Shown: positions 1 to 11,769 of the stretch, in pieces
How positions within the stretch are numbered: position 1 is the stretch's first letter
Layout: each line of letters starts with the position of its first letter
Assembly: GCA_949298545.1 (NCBI GenBank)
Contig: CASFWX010000072.1
Location: 1-35,355 of the forward strand
DNA length: 35,355 bases
From: an uncultured Verrucomicrobiota bacterium
GTDB taxonomy: Bacteria; Verrucomicrobiota; Verrucomicrobiia; Opitutales; Intestinicryptomonadaceae
Direction of reading: 5' to 3'
Position numbers and translations under genes: made by a program
The notes under the pieces: model-generated
Seen by the model: the letters and a program-made list of their open reading frames with translations, nothing else
The model's database searches: none
What the model was told of the DNA's origin: nothing

Positions 1-65
1 CCGGGCGCGCCGAGCATTATAAGATTCGCCTTTTTCATATATTTATAAAAATTATCCGATTAAGT

Positions 66-2303
66 TTGAAAAGGCCGCGCAAATGGGCAAGCATTTTCGC
101 AATGAACGAGACAGGTTCCATATGCGGACTCTGGATAGATCCCGAAGGCAACGCCCGCATTTGCCTGGCGGACTCCGCCGGAGAGCGGACTTCGACATCG
201 GCTGTCTTTCAGCCTTTCCTGTGGACTAATTCCGAAGCAGACTTTTTTAACTACAAATGCCTGGCGGAAAGCCTGAAAAGTCCGGGCGTTCCACCCACCC
301 CGTTAAACCGCCTACTCAGCTTTCCGACAATATCGGACATGGAGGACTATTTTAAAAAGCGCGACAAGCGCCTGCCTGTCGAGCGCCTGTCCGTTCCGGA
401 AAACCAGTTTCTTCTCTCCCGCGGGCTGAGAATGTTTTCAGGCATGTCATTCGGGCAAATCCGGAGAATGCAGCTCGACATAGAGACGCTTTCAAGCGGA
501 AGCTTTCCCATGGCAAAACGGCGGGAGGACAGAATAATAGCAGTTGGAATATCTGGGACGGATGGGAAAAAGATAATAGAGATAGGGGACTTTAGCGACG
601 ATGCCGAACGCGCGCTGCTCGAAGAAACCTCCCGTGAAATTCTAAAGCGCGATCCCGATACTATTGAAGGGCACAACATATTCAATTTCGACCTTCCCTA
701 TATAGCCGAGCGCTGCAAACTGGTAGGAGCGAAAATGAATTGGGGGCGTTTCGGGGCGTCGGCAAAATTCCGCAAGAGCAGGCTTTCAATAGCCGAAAGG
801 ACTTTCGCCTACACGCGCTGCGACATTCCCGGACGCTCGATAATCGACACCCTCATACTCGTCCAGCTGCACGACCTCAGCGTTCGCGAAATGCCGTCTT
901 ACGGTCTGAAGGCCGCCGCAATTTACTTCGGGATAAGCGACGGAAAAAAGCGCACCTATCTTCCCGGATCCGAAATCGGAAACGCATTTCAGTCCGACAG
1001 AAAAAAATTCCGGGATTACCTCTCCGACGATCTCCGCGAAACCGAAGCGCTCGCAACAATGCTGCTGCCGTCCTTCGTCGCTCAGGTGAGAAATTTTCCG
1101 CTGACACTTCAGGAGTGCGTGCTTCGGGGAACGGGAATGAAAGTGGAAACGCTCTTTCTCGAAAAGTATTACGCCTCAAAAGCCGCCCTTCCGCTCCCCG
1201 AAAACGGAGAGTTTTTCGAGGGCGCGCTATCAGAAAGCTTTGAAACGGGCGTATTCAAAAATATCCTGCATTACGACGTCGCCTCACTCTATCCGAGCCT
1301 CATGCTCCTCATAGGTAAATGCCCGCGCAACGACTACCTGAAAGTCTTTCTCGAAGAACTCAAGCGCCTTCGCGAGTACAGGCTTAAGTATAAAACCCTC
1401 GCCCGACAGACCTCGGACCCATCGCTCGCCGCCGAATACGACGCAAGGCAAAAGAGCTTCAAAATCCTTATAAACTCGTTTTACGGCTATCTCGGCCTCT
1501 CCACCGCAAGCTTCGGCGACAGCCAGCTCGCAGCAGAAATTACAAAAAAAGGGCGCCTCCTCCTCTCCGAACTCATAGACAAATTCAGGTCTCTCGGCTG
1601 CAAAGTCCTCGAAGCGGACACCGACGGAATATACATATCCTCAGAGGAATGGTTCTCAAATAGTTCTCTCCTCTTGGAAAAAGTTTCCGAAATGCTTCCC
1701 GCCGGAGTGGATCTCGAATGCGACGGGCTGTATCCGGCAATGCTGTGCTATAAGGCGAAAAATTACGCCCTGCTCGAAAGCGAAGGCAAAATAATAATGC
1801 GCGGCTCGGCGCTGAGGAACCGCTCCACAGAACCGTTCCTAAGAACCCTAACAGAAACTCTCGTGCGCGACAGGCTGCTCGACCGCGACGCTGAAATTCC
1901 AAAGGAAATCGCCTCCTTGAAAGAAAAAATATCGCGCGGAACCGCCGACATACTCGATCTGGCAAAGAGCGAATTTATAAGCCGCTCTCCTGAACAGTAC
2001 GAGGAAGAGGTCGAGAAGACAGGCAAAGGAAGGCGCGCGGCAATGGAAGCTGCTCTGAAAATGTCTCCGCCGCCGCGCGCGGGCGACAAAGTCTCATACT
2101 ATATCGCGCGCGCGGACGGGAAAAAAACTGCCGATTGGAAACGCGCATTGCCCGTCGAGATGTACGACGCCTCCTCCGCCCCGTACGACGCCGCCTACTA
2201 TCTGAAAAAGATCGACGATTGGCTCGAGCGCTTCTCCGAATTATCCGGAAAGTCCTATATAAAAAATCCTGAGAGCGCCGTGCAGGGAGAATTGTTTTCT
2301 TGA
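66..2303 (+). CDS. polB: Family-B DNA polymerase with 3'-5' exonuclease (Pol II-like)
   Basis: Template-directed DNA synthesis with proofreading; bacterial family-B enzymes usually act in repair or replication restart rather than bulk replication. All family motifs are visible. Exo I is D138-I-E140, Exo II is around N204-D209 (FNFDLPY) and Exo III is Y318/D322. Polymerase motif A is D404-VASLYPS, motif B is K466..N470-SFYG, and motif C is D518-T519-D520. The catalytic residues are intact, and 745 aa is close to E. coli Pol II (783 aa). The protein ends in Q740-G-E-L-F-S, which resembles the beta-clamp-binding peptide at the C-terminus of E. coli Pol II. The frame opens with TTG at 66; an in-frame ATG at 102 (residue 13) is the alternative. 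Neither has a clear Shine-Dalgarno sequence, so the start is uncertain. The stop overlaps the longest possible hisD frame. Confidence 0.93.
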   Translation: MKRPRKWASIFAMNETGSICGLWIDPEGNARICLADSAGERTSTSAVFQPFLWTNSEADFFNYKCLAESLKSPGVPPTPLNRLLSFPTISDMEDYFKKRDKRLPVERLSVPENQFLLSRGLRMFSGMSFGQIRRMQLDIETLSSGSFPMAKRREDRIIAVGISGTDGKKIIEIGDFSDDAERALLEETSREILKRDPDTIEGHNIFNFDLPYIAERCKLVGAKMNWGRFGASAKFRKSRLSIAERTFAYTRCDIPGRSIIDTLILVQLHDLSVREMPSYGLKAAAIYFGISDGKKRTYLPGSEIGNAFQSDRKKFRDYLSDDLRETEALATMLLPSFVAQVRNFPLTLQECVLRGTGMKVETLFLEKYYASKAALPLPENGEFFEGALSESFETGVFKNILHYDVASLYPSLMLLIGKCPRNDYLKVFLEELKRLREYRLKYKTLARQTSDPSLAAEYDARQKSFKILINSFYGYLGLSTASFGDSQLAAEITKKGRLLLSELIDKFRSLGCKVLEADTDGIYISSEEWFSNSSLLLEKVSEMLPAGVDLECDGLYPAMLCYKAKNYALLESEGKIIMRGSALRNRSTEPFLRTLTETLVRDRLLDRDAEIPKEIASLKEKISRGTADILDLAKSEFISRSPEQYEEEVEKTGKGRRAAMEAALKMSPPPRAGDKVSYYIARADGKKTADWKRALPVEMYDASSAPYDAAYYLKKIDDWLERFSELSGKSYIKNPESAVQGELFS

Positions 2304-2335
2304 TTTCCTCCGATTTTTGGGCGAACTTTCCGAAG

Positions 2336-3628
2336 ATGAAAACATTGAATTTTAAAGCGCCGGGATTTTGGAAAAAACTTTCCTCACTGTGCTCGGCCGA
2401 AACCCGTTCGCCTGAAATATCGCAAACTGTGTCGCGCGTCATAGCCGACGTAAGAGCGCGCGGAGACTCCGCATTATTTGAATTGACAAAGAAATTCGAC
2501 GGCGCCGACATAGACAAAAAGAACATACGGGTCTCGCGCGTCGAAATTTCCCAAGCGCTGAAAAAAGTATCGCCGGCCGACAAAAAAATGATGCGTTCGG
2601 CAATAAGGTGCGTGAAAGAATACAACGCGCGCTCGAAGCCGAAAAATTGGAAATCGACAAATCCCCACGGGGCAATAGTCGGGGAAATTTTCTATCCCAT
2701 CAGGAGAGTCGGTCTTTACATTCCCGGTGGGAACGCCCCGCTAGTATCGACTGTCGCAATGACGGCAACGCTCGCAAAGATCGCCGGCTGCCCTGAAATT
2801 TGCGTGTGCACGCCTCCCTCAAAAGACGGAAGCGTAAATCCCTTCATTCTTTCAGCCCTCTCGATTCTCGGAATAGACGAGATTTATAAAGCGGGCGGCG
2901 CGCAGGCCATAGCCGCCATGGGCATAGGAACGCAAAGCATTCCCGCCGTCGACAAGCTGTTCGGCCCCGGAAACGCATTTGTGATAGAGGCTAAGAGACA
3001 GCTGTTCGGGGAAGTCGGCTGCGACCTCCTCCCGGGCCCGAGCGAAATAATGATAATAGCCGATTCAACAGCCCCGTCCGGATATGCCGCCGCCGATTTG
3101 CTCTCGCAAGCCGAACACGGAAGCGGCAGGGAGAGAATATTTATCGCCAGCACCTCCGGAAAGCTACTCTCGGAGCTTGAAAGCGAACTCAAAAAACAAG
3201 CCGAAAAACTTTCCAGACGGGAAAAGCTCCTGAAAATAATCGCCGACAGATGCGTGGCAGTATCCGTCCCGGACCTCGACTCCGCAGCGGAAATAGCCAA
3301 CTACATAGCGCCCGAACATATCGAACTGATGGTCGCAAATCCCGACTCTCTCGCCCCGAAGATCTCAACGTCGGGCGCCATACTGCTCGGCGCGAATAGC
3401 CCGACAGTACTCGGAGATTTTACCGCGGGTCCGAGCCATACCCTGCCCACTGGACGAACTGGCAGATTCTCTGGCGGGCTGCAAGTCGTCGATTTTATGC
3501 GCCGCAGCTCATATGTAAAATATTCTAAAAAATCAATAGTTGCCGCCAAACCCGCTGTAGAGGCGTTCTCGGCAATGGAAATGCTCGACGCCCACGCAAA
3601 CAGCCTTCTCCAAAGGCTACAAAAATAG
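2336..3628 (+). CDS. hisD: Histidinol dehydrogenase
   Basis: Catalyses the last two steps of histidine synthesis, the NAD-dependent four-electron oxidation of L-histidinol to L-histidine, in the cytoplasm. Family hallmarks are all present: the PGGNAPL segment, the GGAQAIAAMGIGT and DKLFGPGN segments, LLPGPSEI, the zinc-ligand stretch QAEHGSG, the catalytic pair in APEHIEL, LGDFTAGPSHTLPTG, and a late histidine in DAHANSL. I chose ATG 2336, which gives 430 aa (E. coli 434). The open frame extends back to a TTG at 2300 that overlaps the polB stop, but the extra 12 residues have no counterpart in the family. No other his genes are in the window, so hisD stands apart from a his operon. It lies between polB and a histidine kinase, 2 bp from the latter, suggesting one transcript. 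Confidence 0.96.
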   Translation: MKTLNFKAPGFWKKLSSLCSAETRSPEISQTVSRVIADVRARGDSALFELTKKFDGADIDKKNIRVSRVEISQALKKVSPADKKMMRSAIRCVKEYNARSKPKNWKSTNPHGAIVGEIFYPIRRVGLYIPGGNAPLVSTVAMTATLAKIAGCPEICVCTPPSKDGSVNPFILSALSILGIDEIYKAGGAQAIAAMGIGTQSIPAVDKLFGPGNAFVIEAKRQLFGEVGCDLLPGPSEIMIIADSTAPSGYAAADLLSQAEHGSGRERIFIASTSGKLLSELESELKKQAEKLSRREKLLKIIADRCVAVSVPDLDSAAEIANYIAPEHIELMVANPDSLAPKISTSGAILLGANSPTVLGDFTAGPSHTLPTGRTGRFSGGLQVVDFMRRSSYVKYSKKSIVAAKPAVEAFSAMEMLDAHANSLLQRLQK

Positions 3629-3630
3629 GC

Positions 3631-4761
3631 ATGTCGGACAGCATAAGAGACAGTTTCGCACGGCTTTTGCGAAAAAACAAGCGCCTCAAACGAGAATTGT
3701 CGCGCATAGAAACGCTGTTTAACGCAATGAAATCCGCCGTGTTAGTGGCGGACAGGGCCGGGCAAATCCAGTTCGCCAACAACTACGCATGCGAAATTTT
3801 CGGGATAGAGAATCCTCTGCCAAACATCAGGAAAATCCTTCCCGGAGTAGACAAGACGCTTGAAGAGCTCGACAGCGAAGACGACTTCTTCTCGCGCAGG
3901 GAATTTAAAATAGACTATCCCCAAGAGCGAATTCTCGGAGCGCAAATAGTTCCTTTCAACTTCAACGAGGAGGGCGGGGCCACTTACGCATTCATTATAA
4001 ACGACCTCACCGAAGACAAGCATATGGCGGAGGAGCGTATCGAGAACGAAAAGATGGATTCGCTCCTCGCGCTTGCCTCTGGAGTCGCGCACGAAATAGG
4101 GAACCCATTAAACTCAATAAATATACATCTCCAGCTCGCACGCAGAAGGCTCGCTAAGGTTTCCGAAAGCCTGTCAGAATCCTCCAGCGAAATTGCCGAA
4201 ATAGGAGATTCCATAAACGTATGTTCCGAGGAGGTCATGCGCCTAAACTCGATTGTCGAAAACTTTTTAAAAGCCTTGAGGCCGATGCGCCCAGACATCA
4301 AAGAGTGCGACCCAATGAAGCCGCTTGCCGAGACATTAAAGATTCTAAATGGCGAATTGGAGAATTTAAAAATCAGCGTAGTCGTGGACGTAGAAACTCT
4401 TCTTCCAAACGTCCTGGCGGACGCGAATATGCTAAAGCAGCTGTATTTTAATCTGATTAGGAATTCCATGGAGGCGATGTCGGTCGGCGGGCTAATAAAA
4501 ATCTCCGCCAAAGCGACCGATACAGACGTCAGGATATCATTTGCCGACAACGGCTGCGGGATAGACGAAGACGGCATGGCAAAGCTGTTTAAGCCCTACC
4601 ACACGACAAAGCCCAACGGGCACGGGCTCGGCATGACAATTATGCGCGGCATCGTGAGGGCGCACCACGGAACAATCGACGTGAGAAGCAAGCCCGGCAG
4701 GGGAACGACAATATCCATAAGCATTCCACGAAGCAACCCGCAGTTGAAACGCCTCTCTTAG
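3631..4761 (+). CDS. Soluble PAS-domain sensor histidine kinase (NtrB/AtoS-like), orphan
   Basis: A cytoplasmic two-component sensor kinase of 376 aa with no membrane segment. A short basic coiled-coil start (about 1-30) leads into a PAS domain (about 28-125; AVLVADRAGQIQFAN). The HisKA H-box is AHEIGNPLN, with the likely phosphorylated histidine at H154. The HATPase domain has N-box residues N274 and N278, a G1 box DNGCG at 306-310, HTTKPNGHGLG at 324-334 and a final GRGT. The single-helix H-box followed by 'HTTK..G.GLG' resembles NtrB-type kinases. ATG 3631 follows the hisD stop by 2 bp, so expression is probably coupled to hisD. No response regulator is encoded next to it, so the partner is elsewhere and the signal is unknown. 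The kinase assignment is firm; the pathway is not. Confidence 0.92.
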   Translation: MSDSIRDSFARLLRKNKRLKRELSRIETLFNAMKSAVLVADRAGQIQFANNYACEIFGIENPLPNIRKILPGVDKTLEELDSEDDFFSRREFKIDYPQERILGAQIVPFNFNEEGGATYAFIINDLTEDKHMAEERIENEKMDSLLALASGVAHEIGNPLNSINIHLQLARRRLAKVSESLSESSSEIAEIGDSINVCSEEVMRLNSIVENFLKALRPMRPDIKECDPMKPLAETLKILNGELENLKISVVVDVETLLPNVLADANMLKQLYFNLIRNSMEAMSVGGLIKISAKATDTDVRISFADNGCGIDEDGMAKLFKPYHTTKPNGHGLGMTIMRGIVRAHHGTIDVRSKPGRGTTISISIPRSNPQLKRLS

Positions 4762-4871
4762 CTCTGTTTGGCGCGCATATCGATTGCTCCTCCCATCGGC
4801 TTTTCGCAAAAAAGGGGGAAGCGAAAGCTCCATTTCCCAAGAGCCTCCGCGCCCCTTTCCATAGACGGCGC

Positions 4872-4907
4872 AAAAAAAAGGAGAACCGCTTTCGGTCCTC
4901 CCTTTTG
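4872..4907. terminator. Bidirectional terminator hairpin between convergent genes
   Basis: An imperfect hairpin with arms GGAG-A-ACCG (4880-4888) and CGGT-C-CTCC (4893-4901) is flanked by A8 on the left and CTTTT on the right. The flanks CGCAAAA and TTTTGCG can extend the stem. It sits between the histidine kinase (+) and mutB (-), which end facing each other, so it could stop transcription from both sides. Confidence 0.72.
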
Positions 4908-4919
4908 CGAAAATCTTCC

Positions 4920-7100
<2,181 letters not shown>

Positions 7101-7120
7101 CTTAAAAGTTTCCTTTCCCT

Positions 7121-9199
7121 TTATTTGATTACGCCGAGATCGGCCAACATCGATTTCAGGGTTTCGTAATTGTTGCTCTTTATGCTTATCGAGCCGTCCA
7201 TGCCGGCGGCCTTAAAGCCCTCCTCAAGCTCGGCGGCGGGAATGCCCGCCATATAAACCACCGATTCGGGAGCGATCTCCTTTATCGCTTTGGACACCGA
7301 CGGGACAAGCTCCGGATAGGTGTCGTCTGTCGAGCAAATCACGGCGTATTTCGCGCCGCTCTCCTTAAAGGCTTTTGCCGCGTCTTCGGCTGTCGCAAAC
7401 CCGTTGGGATAAACTACCTCGAATCCGCCCACTTCAAAGAATCCGCGAATAAAGTCCGCCCTTATCTTGTGCTGCACCAACGGACCCATTGTCGCGAGGA
7501 AGACCTTCGGGCCGTGCCCGTTTTTCTCCTTAAACTCGGCGCTCGCCTTGCGCAGCGCCTCGAAGTGCTCAACTGCCCTGCGGATCTCGAGAGGCTTGAC
7601 GCTCAAGCCGTCGGCACACTTGCAAACCGCCGACTGAAGCTCGGAAATTCCCGCTCCCTTCTCCGCCGCACTTACAAGCTCGGCTATTGCTTCGGCTCCG
7701 GCAGCGCCCTTCAAATCCACTCCGACGTCCGCGCGCTCGGAAGATACCACTTTCGAGCGCTCCTCGAACAATTCCGCGCACTTGCATTCGCCCTTGTCGA
7801 GAAGTTTTTCGGACATATTCGCGTAGTTGTTGGTGCCGACGACCGAACTTCTGCGGGTGTCGTAAAGCTTCTTCTTTGCCGCCGCCGTCTTGGCGATGGC
7901 GTCCTGCACAAATCCGCTTTCGAGAGCTTTCAGCATTCCGCCCTCGCTTTCGATTTTCACGAAGAACTCCCACGCCTTCGCCGCGAGCTCGCGGGTCAGG
8001 TTTTCAACGTAGTAAGAACCACCTGCCGGATCTATGACATCGGTAAGAGCGCATTCCTCCTGGAGGATAATCTGCTGGTTCCGGGCTATCCTCGACGAGA
8101 ACTCGTCAGGCTTGCGAATAATCTCGTCGAAAGCCCCGACCGTCATGGAATCGACGCCGCCTATGGCGCCTTCAAATGCCTCGGTGGCGGCGCGGAGAAT
8201 GTTGACGTAAGGATCGTAGACTGTCTTGTTGTAAATGGAGGTCCGCGCGCCGAGGCGAATCTTTTTCGATTCCTCGCTGCCGCCGAATTCCCCGATTATT
8301 TTTGCAAAGAGCATCTTTGCCGCGCGCAGCTTGGCGATTTCCATAAAGAAATTCGAGCCGAGCGAAACGCGGAAGCGGATCATCGACGCCGCTGCGTCTA
8401 TATCGAGCCCGCGCTCCATCATCGCCCTTATATAGGCAACCGCAGTGGCAAAAGCCGCCCCGAGCTCCTCCACAGCGCTCGCCCCGGCGGACGAGTACGC
8501 CATCGTATCAACGCCTATCGCCCCGAAATCGGGCATATTTTTTATGTTGTAAGAGCACAGGGCAAACATCTCGTTATAGGCGCAATCCAGAGAGCGCGAA
8601 AGCTTGCCGGTTTTTGCAAGAGTTCCCAGCGGATCGAAAAATATGCCGCCCTTGAGCTTCTTGCCCCTCTCAGCGGCGAATAAAATCGCCTCAATGCCGG
8701 CAGCCGCGCTTTCGACATACACATTTACAGGAACTGCCGACGTGTCGACGCCGGCAAGAGCCCTTTCAAAATCTTTCGCTGTAGATGCGGAAAGCCCGCC
8801 CGAAGCTACCTTTCCCTTCTCCGACTTGTCGGCATCAACCGCGTTCGCCGATGCGCAATCGAGAACTATTTCTACGGAATTTTGCCCCTTCGAGAGCGCG
8901 TCGATAAGGGACGCGTTGAATTTCTCCGGAAGGCCTTCGGCTATCTCCTGCGAGACTTTCCACGGAGAACCCTTGGCGCCCTCAGGCTTGGTTCCGCGAA
9001 CATAGTCGTCAAAACCGGGAAGGGACACGTCAAAATTCATGTCCGCCTGGCAATATATGGGCTTGAGAGTTATTCCCTCAGGCGTGTTCGTATACATCTT
9101 CTTTTCGAAGGGGGCGCCTTTCAGCAGTTTTACTGCTTCGGCCTTCCACTCTTCGTAAGTAGGCACTTTGAATTCGGTGAACAATTTTTCGTTTTTCAT
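7121..9199 (-). CDS. mutA: Methylmalonyl-CoA mutase small (non-catalytic) subunit
   Basis: Partner of MutB in the heterodimeric mutase. The protein (692 aa from ATG 9199) shares the barrel fold: ITLKPIY near the N-terminus, [19 protein letters not shown] and [12 protein letters not shown] later. It also has a B12-like C-terminal domain. In that domain the cobalt-ligand motif DxHxxG is absent; the matching segment reads [17 protein letters not shown]. This is expected for the non-catalytic subunit and separates it from MutB. The frame opens six codons earlier at TTG 9217, but ATG 9199 (MKNEKLF) matches the usual start better; neither has a good Shine-Dalgarno sequence. It is the first gene of the mutA-mutB operon. 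A possible promoter lies near 9329-9358. The lengthened, Ala/Lys-rich middle and linker make it somewhat longer than the classical subunit of about 640 aa. Confidence 0.95.
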   Translation of the reverse strand: MKNEKLFTEFKVPTYEEWKAEAVKLLKGAPFEKKMYTNTPEGITLKPIYCQADMNFDVSLPGFDDYVRGTKPEGAKGSPWKVSQEIAEGLPEKFNASLIDALSKGQNSVEIVLDCASANAVDADKSEKGKVASGGLSASTAKDFERALAGVDTSAVPVNVYVESAAAGIEAILFAAERGKKLKGGIFFDPLGTLAKTGKLSRSLDCAYNEMFALCSYNIKNMPDFGAIGVDTMAYSSAGASAVEELGAAFATAVAYIRAMMERGLDIDAAASMIRFRVSLGSNFFMEIAKLRAAKMLFAKIIGEFGGSEESKKIRLGARTSIYNKTVYDPYVNILRAATEAFEGAIGGVDSMTVGAFDEIIRKPDEFSSRIARNQQIILQEECALTDVIDPAGGSYYVENLTRELAAKAWEFFVKIESEGGMLKALESGFVQDAIAKTAAAKKKLYDTRRSSVVGTNNYANMSEKLLDKGECKCAELFEERSKVVSSERADVGVDLKGAAGAEAIAELVSAAEKGAGISELQSAVCKCADGLSVKPLEIRRAVEHFEALRKASAEFKEKNGHGPKVFLATMGPLVQHKIRADFIRGFFEVGGFEVVYPNGFATAEDAAKAFKESGAKYAVICSTDDTYPELVPSVSKAIKEIAPESVVYMAGIPAAELEEGFKAAGMDGSISIKSNNYETLKSMLADLGVIK

Positions 9200-9328
9200 C
9201 AGCTTATAAAAATGCAAATTTCAATTCCACCACGAACGCAAACTTAGTCAAGGCAATATCTTTCGCAAATCCAAGAATATCCCCGATTTTCCCAACTAAA
9301 AAATTAAGATTTTATATATGCCGACGAT

Positions 9329-9358
9329 ATTATAAAAAGTTAAAATCTCCCTTGGGAA
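9329..9358 (-). promoter_or_regulatory. Possible sigma70-type promoter of mutAB
   Basis: On the minus strand a perfect TATAAT (complement of 9329-9334) is preceded at 18 bp by TTCCCA (complement of 9353-9358), which matches 4 of 6 bases of the -35 consensus. The leader to the mutA ATG would be about 120 nt, and I see no cobalamin-riboswitch B12-box in it. Confidence 0.35.
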
Positions 9359-9386
9359 GCGTTGATCGGCAATCCGGCAACGCTTC
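9356..9386 (-). terminator. Hairpin directly after pncC
   Basis: Perfect 9-bp inverted repeat: GAAGCGTTG at 9356-9364 and CAACGCTTC at 9378-9386, with a 13-nt loop that can itself pair CGG with CCG. It begins a few bases past the pncC stop. On the minus strand it is followed by CCAAGGGAGATTTTAAC, so the U-run is displaced. It could be a weak terminator or a 3' stabilising stem, and it overlaps the -35 region proposed for mutA. Confidence 0.5.
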
Positions 9387-9389
9387 TCT

Positions 9390-9905
9390 TTATCTTTCGG
9401 CAAGAAGATTTAATGCGAACAAGGCTGCCAAAGCCCGGTTTTCATCTCTGGCAGCCGAAGGGTCGAGAGAAAGCCAAGCCGAACGGCTGCGTATATTATT
9501 GCCGATTCTAAACGCCGACGCGAAAAAAACTTTTCCAGCCAATTCGCTCGGCTTGGAATGCGGAACATTCGCGTCGAGAAAACCCGTAGTTGAAACCGCC
9601 GCATCTGCCCTGAAAAGTTTTAGGGCGCCCTCAGCCATCTCAAGCGCGCATTCCGGACTCTCTGCAAAGAAACTATCCAATGTATATTCCGACACTCCCA
9701 GGATATTCATCTTAGCTTCGTCGCAATAGGCCACCACCGACCCCAAGAAAACCGCGCTCGCCCCTTTCACCGACACGAGAGACGAAGCCACCAATCCGCC
9801 CGTGCAAGATTCCGCCGCGCATATTTTCTCCCCCAGCGCGGAATAAAGCGACAATATCCGCGCCGACGCCTTTTTAAGCTCTTCAAAGATTTTATCGTCA
9901 GCCAT
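9390..9905 (-). CDS. pncC: PncC / CinA C-terminal domain amidohydrolase (divergent)
   Basis: Stand-alone CinA-C domain. In characterised relatives it deamidates nicotinamide mononucleotide to nicotinate mononucleotide for NAD recycling. The 171-aa length fits (E. coli PncC 165). The signature AESCTGG holds the likely nucleophile S33, and VAYCDEAK supplies Y60 and K65. The helix ALEMAEGALKLFRAD and the strand AVSTTG follow the family order. The next segment is unusual: where relatives have a Gly-rich GPxGG loop before KPVG, this protein has FLDANVPHSKPSELAG, so activity or specificity may differ. Start ATG 9905 has no visible Shine-Dalgarno sequence. It lies alone between divergently read comM and the mut operon. 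Confidence 0.82.
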   Translation of the reverse strand: MADDKIFEELKKASARILSLYSALGEKICAAESCTGGLVASSLVSVKGASAVFLGSVVAYCDEAKMNILGVSEYTLDSFFAESPECALEMAEGALKLFRADAAVSTTGFLDANVPHSKPSELAGKVFFASAFRIGNNIRSRSAWLSLDPSAARDENRALAALFALNLLAER

Positions 9906-9980
9906 GGAAGCTCAGATTTTCACCGCGAAAAAAAATCGCTTCTCCACGTGTGAATGGCAAGTTTTTTATATTTGTTAAAC

Positions 9981-10014
9981 GCCTATTCACAGGCGCAAAA
10001 AAATAGGCTTTTTC
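9981..10014 (+). other. Inverted repeat in the pncC-comM intergenic region
   Basis: GCCTATT at 9981-9987 pairs with AATAGGC at 10002-10008 across a 14-nt loop, followed by TTTTTC on the + strand. A shorter alternative pairs CGCC (9980-9983) with GGCG (9992-9995). It lies upstream of both divergent genes, so it may be a leader structure or operator-like repeat rather than a terminator. Nothing identifies a regulator. Confidence 0.3.
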
Positions 10015-10157
10015 ACATCTCGATGGAAATTTAATTTTCCCCATTTCCGCATTATTGTATCCACAATAGCAAGACAATCCTCCCAAAGCCCTCCGGAGTT
10101 GCCGAAAAGCCGGATTTTATTCTTGCGCGCAGGCAAGTCCAAAATAAGGTTGTCTGC

Positions 10158-11693
10158 ATGTTGGCGAGATTGCATTCGGGAGCGCTTGTCGGAGTAAACG
10201 CTCTGCCGGTTGAAATAGAGGTAAACTCCGGCGAAAGGGGAGAACCGAAAGCGTTTATAGTTGGATTGCCGGACGCAGCTGTCAAAGAATCGCTCAATAG
10301 AGTTTCGTCGGCGCTTGCAAACAGCGGCTTTTCCATGCCGATGTCGAAGACAACCGTAAATCTCGCTCCCGGAGACCTGAAAAAAGAGGGACCAATTTAC
10401 GACTTGCCGATATCGCTGGGGATCATCGCCTCGACGAGCGGCATATCCGAATCAAAGCTTCAGGAATACATAATTGCCGGCGAACTCAGCCTGTCCGGGC
10501 AACTGCGAAATATTTGCGGCGGGGTATCCCTTGCCCTTCTTGCCAAAAGTTCCGGCAAAAAAGGTGTCATTCTTCCGCCGGAGTCGGCTTCTGAAGCCGC
10601 GCTCGTCGACGGAATAGAAGTTCTGTCTGCGCGCAACCTTGGCGAAATTGCGGCTTTTATGCAGGGAAAAGGCGAATTGGAAAAGACACTGCGCAAAGAC
10701 TCGCCATTTGCAAACGGAAGCTCTCTCGAATACGAAGCGGATTTTGCGGACGTAAAAGGGCAGTTTCAAACCCGACGGGCAGTAGAAGTGGCTGTCGCCG
10801 GCGGGCACAACCTCCTAATGGTCGGGCCTCCGGGATCCGGGAAAAGCATGATTGCAAAAAGAATCCCGTCGATAATGCCCGCCCCGTCTCCGGAGGAGTT
10901 TTTGGAAATACTTGGTATATATTCGGCCGCAGGGCTCTCGCAAAGGCTCGAAAACAAATGTTTTAAAAGGCCTTTCCGCTCCCCGCACCATTCCATCAGC
11001 CGCGTCGGGCTTTCAGGGGGAGGGCCGAATCCGAAGCCGGGCGAGATATCGCTCGCGCACAACGGCGTATTATTTCTCGATGAGCTTCCTGAATTCGGCG
11101 GCATACTCGACAACCTCAGACAGCCGATGGAGGACGGCAAACTTACAATTTCGCGCTCGGCGGGCAAAATAACCCTGCCCTGCCGCTTCATGCTGGTGGC
11201 GGCAATGAATCCTTGCAAATGCGGATACTACGGCGATTCCCGCCACAAATGCCGCTGCACTCCCCAACAGATAGCCGCCTACAGGAACCGCATATCGGGA
11301 CCTTTGCTCGACAGAATCGATATTCATGTTGAAACTCCAGCAATTTCCATTTCGGAAATCGGCGGAGCATCTCTCGGTGAACCATCGGCGGCAATCCGCG
11401 CGCGCGTGGAAGCCGCAAGGCAAATCCAATACGAGAGGTTCAATCTGTCAAAAAAATCCGCCAAGACAAACTCGGCAATGTCGAGCGCGCAAATCCGCAA
11501 ATACTGCCAGCTCTCCGCGGAACAAAATTCCCTTCTGTCCGCGGCGATGGAGGAACTCGGGCTTTCAGCGCGCGCGTGGGACAGAATCTTAAAAGTCTCG
11601 CGCACTATCGCCGATCTGGCGGGATCCGAAAATATAGAGGAATCCCATCTGCTTGAAGCAATAAACTACCGGTCGCTCGACAGGAGAATATGA
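10158..11693 (+). CDS. comM: ComM/YifB family AAA+ ATPase (Mg-chelatase-like)
   Basis: Family members such as ComM are hexameric helicases that promote branch migration during natural transformation; many non-competent bacteria also carry one. The protein is 511 aa, the usual size. The N-terminal Lon-protease-like domain starts [13 protein letters not shown] and contains [11 protein letters not shown] and [12 protein letters not shown]. The AAA+ core follows, with Walker A GPPGSGKS at 223-230 and Walker B VLFLDEL (D308, E309). A cysteine cluster NPCKCG...HKCRC (C353, C355, C365, C367) is of zinc-ribbon type, followed by [12 protein letters not shown] and a C-terminal Mg-chelatase-like helical domain. 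ATG 10158 has a plausible AAGG upstream. It is monocistronic, convergent with the receptor genes. I see no other competence genes. Confidence 0.94.
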   Translation: MLARLHSGALVGVNALPVEIEVNSGERGEPKAFIVGLPDAAVKESLNRVSSALANSGFSMPMSKTTVNLAPGDLKKEGPIYDLPISLGIIASTSGISESKLQEYIIAGELSLSGQLRNICGGVSLALLAKSSGKKGVILPPESASEAALVDGIEVLSARNLGEIAAFMQGKGELEKTLRKDSPFANGSSLEYEADFADVKGQFQTRRAVEVAVAGGHNLLMVGPPGSGKSMIAKRIPSIMPAPSPEEFLEILGIYSAAGLSQRLENKCFKRPFRSPHHSISRVGLSGGGPNPKPGEISLAHNGVLFLDELPEFGGILDNLRQPMEDGKLTISRSAGKITLPCRFMLVAAMNPCKCGYYGDSRHKCRCTPQQIAAYRNRISGPLLDRIDIHVETPAISISEIGGASLGEPSAAIRARVEAARQIQYERFNLSKKSAKTNSAMSSAQIRKYCQLSAEQNSLLSAAMEELGLSARAWDRILKVSRTIADLAGSENIEESHLLEAINYRSLDRRI

Positions 11694-11769
11694 TTTTTAC
11701 GCTCAAACAAATCCCGCCCCATCTGCGGATATTCATAGAATTTGAGCTCCCCGGTTGAGAGCGCTCCAA

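Noticed and set aside
7469-8683. 404-aa + strand open frame opposite mutA
   Set aside because: Shadow frame caused by the codon bias of mutA; no recognisable motifs or start signals.
9200-9390. Cobalamin riboswitch before mutA
   Set aside because: No B12-box-like sequence or multi-stem core is visible; the leader is A/T-rich and short.
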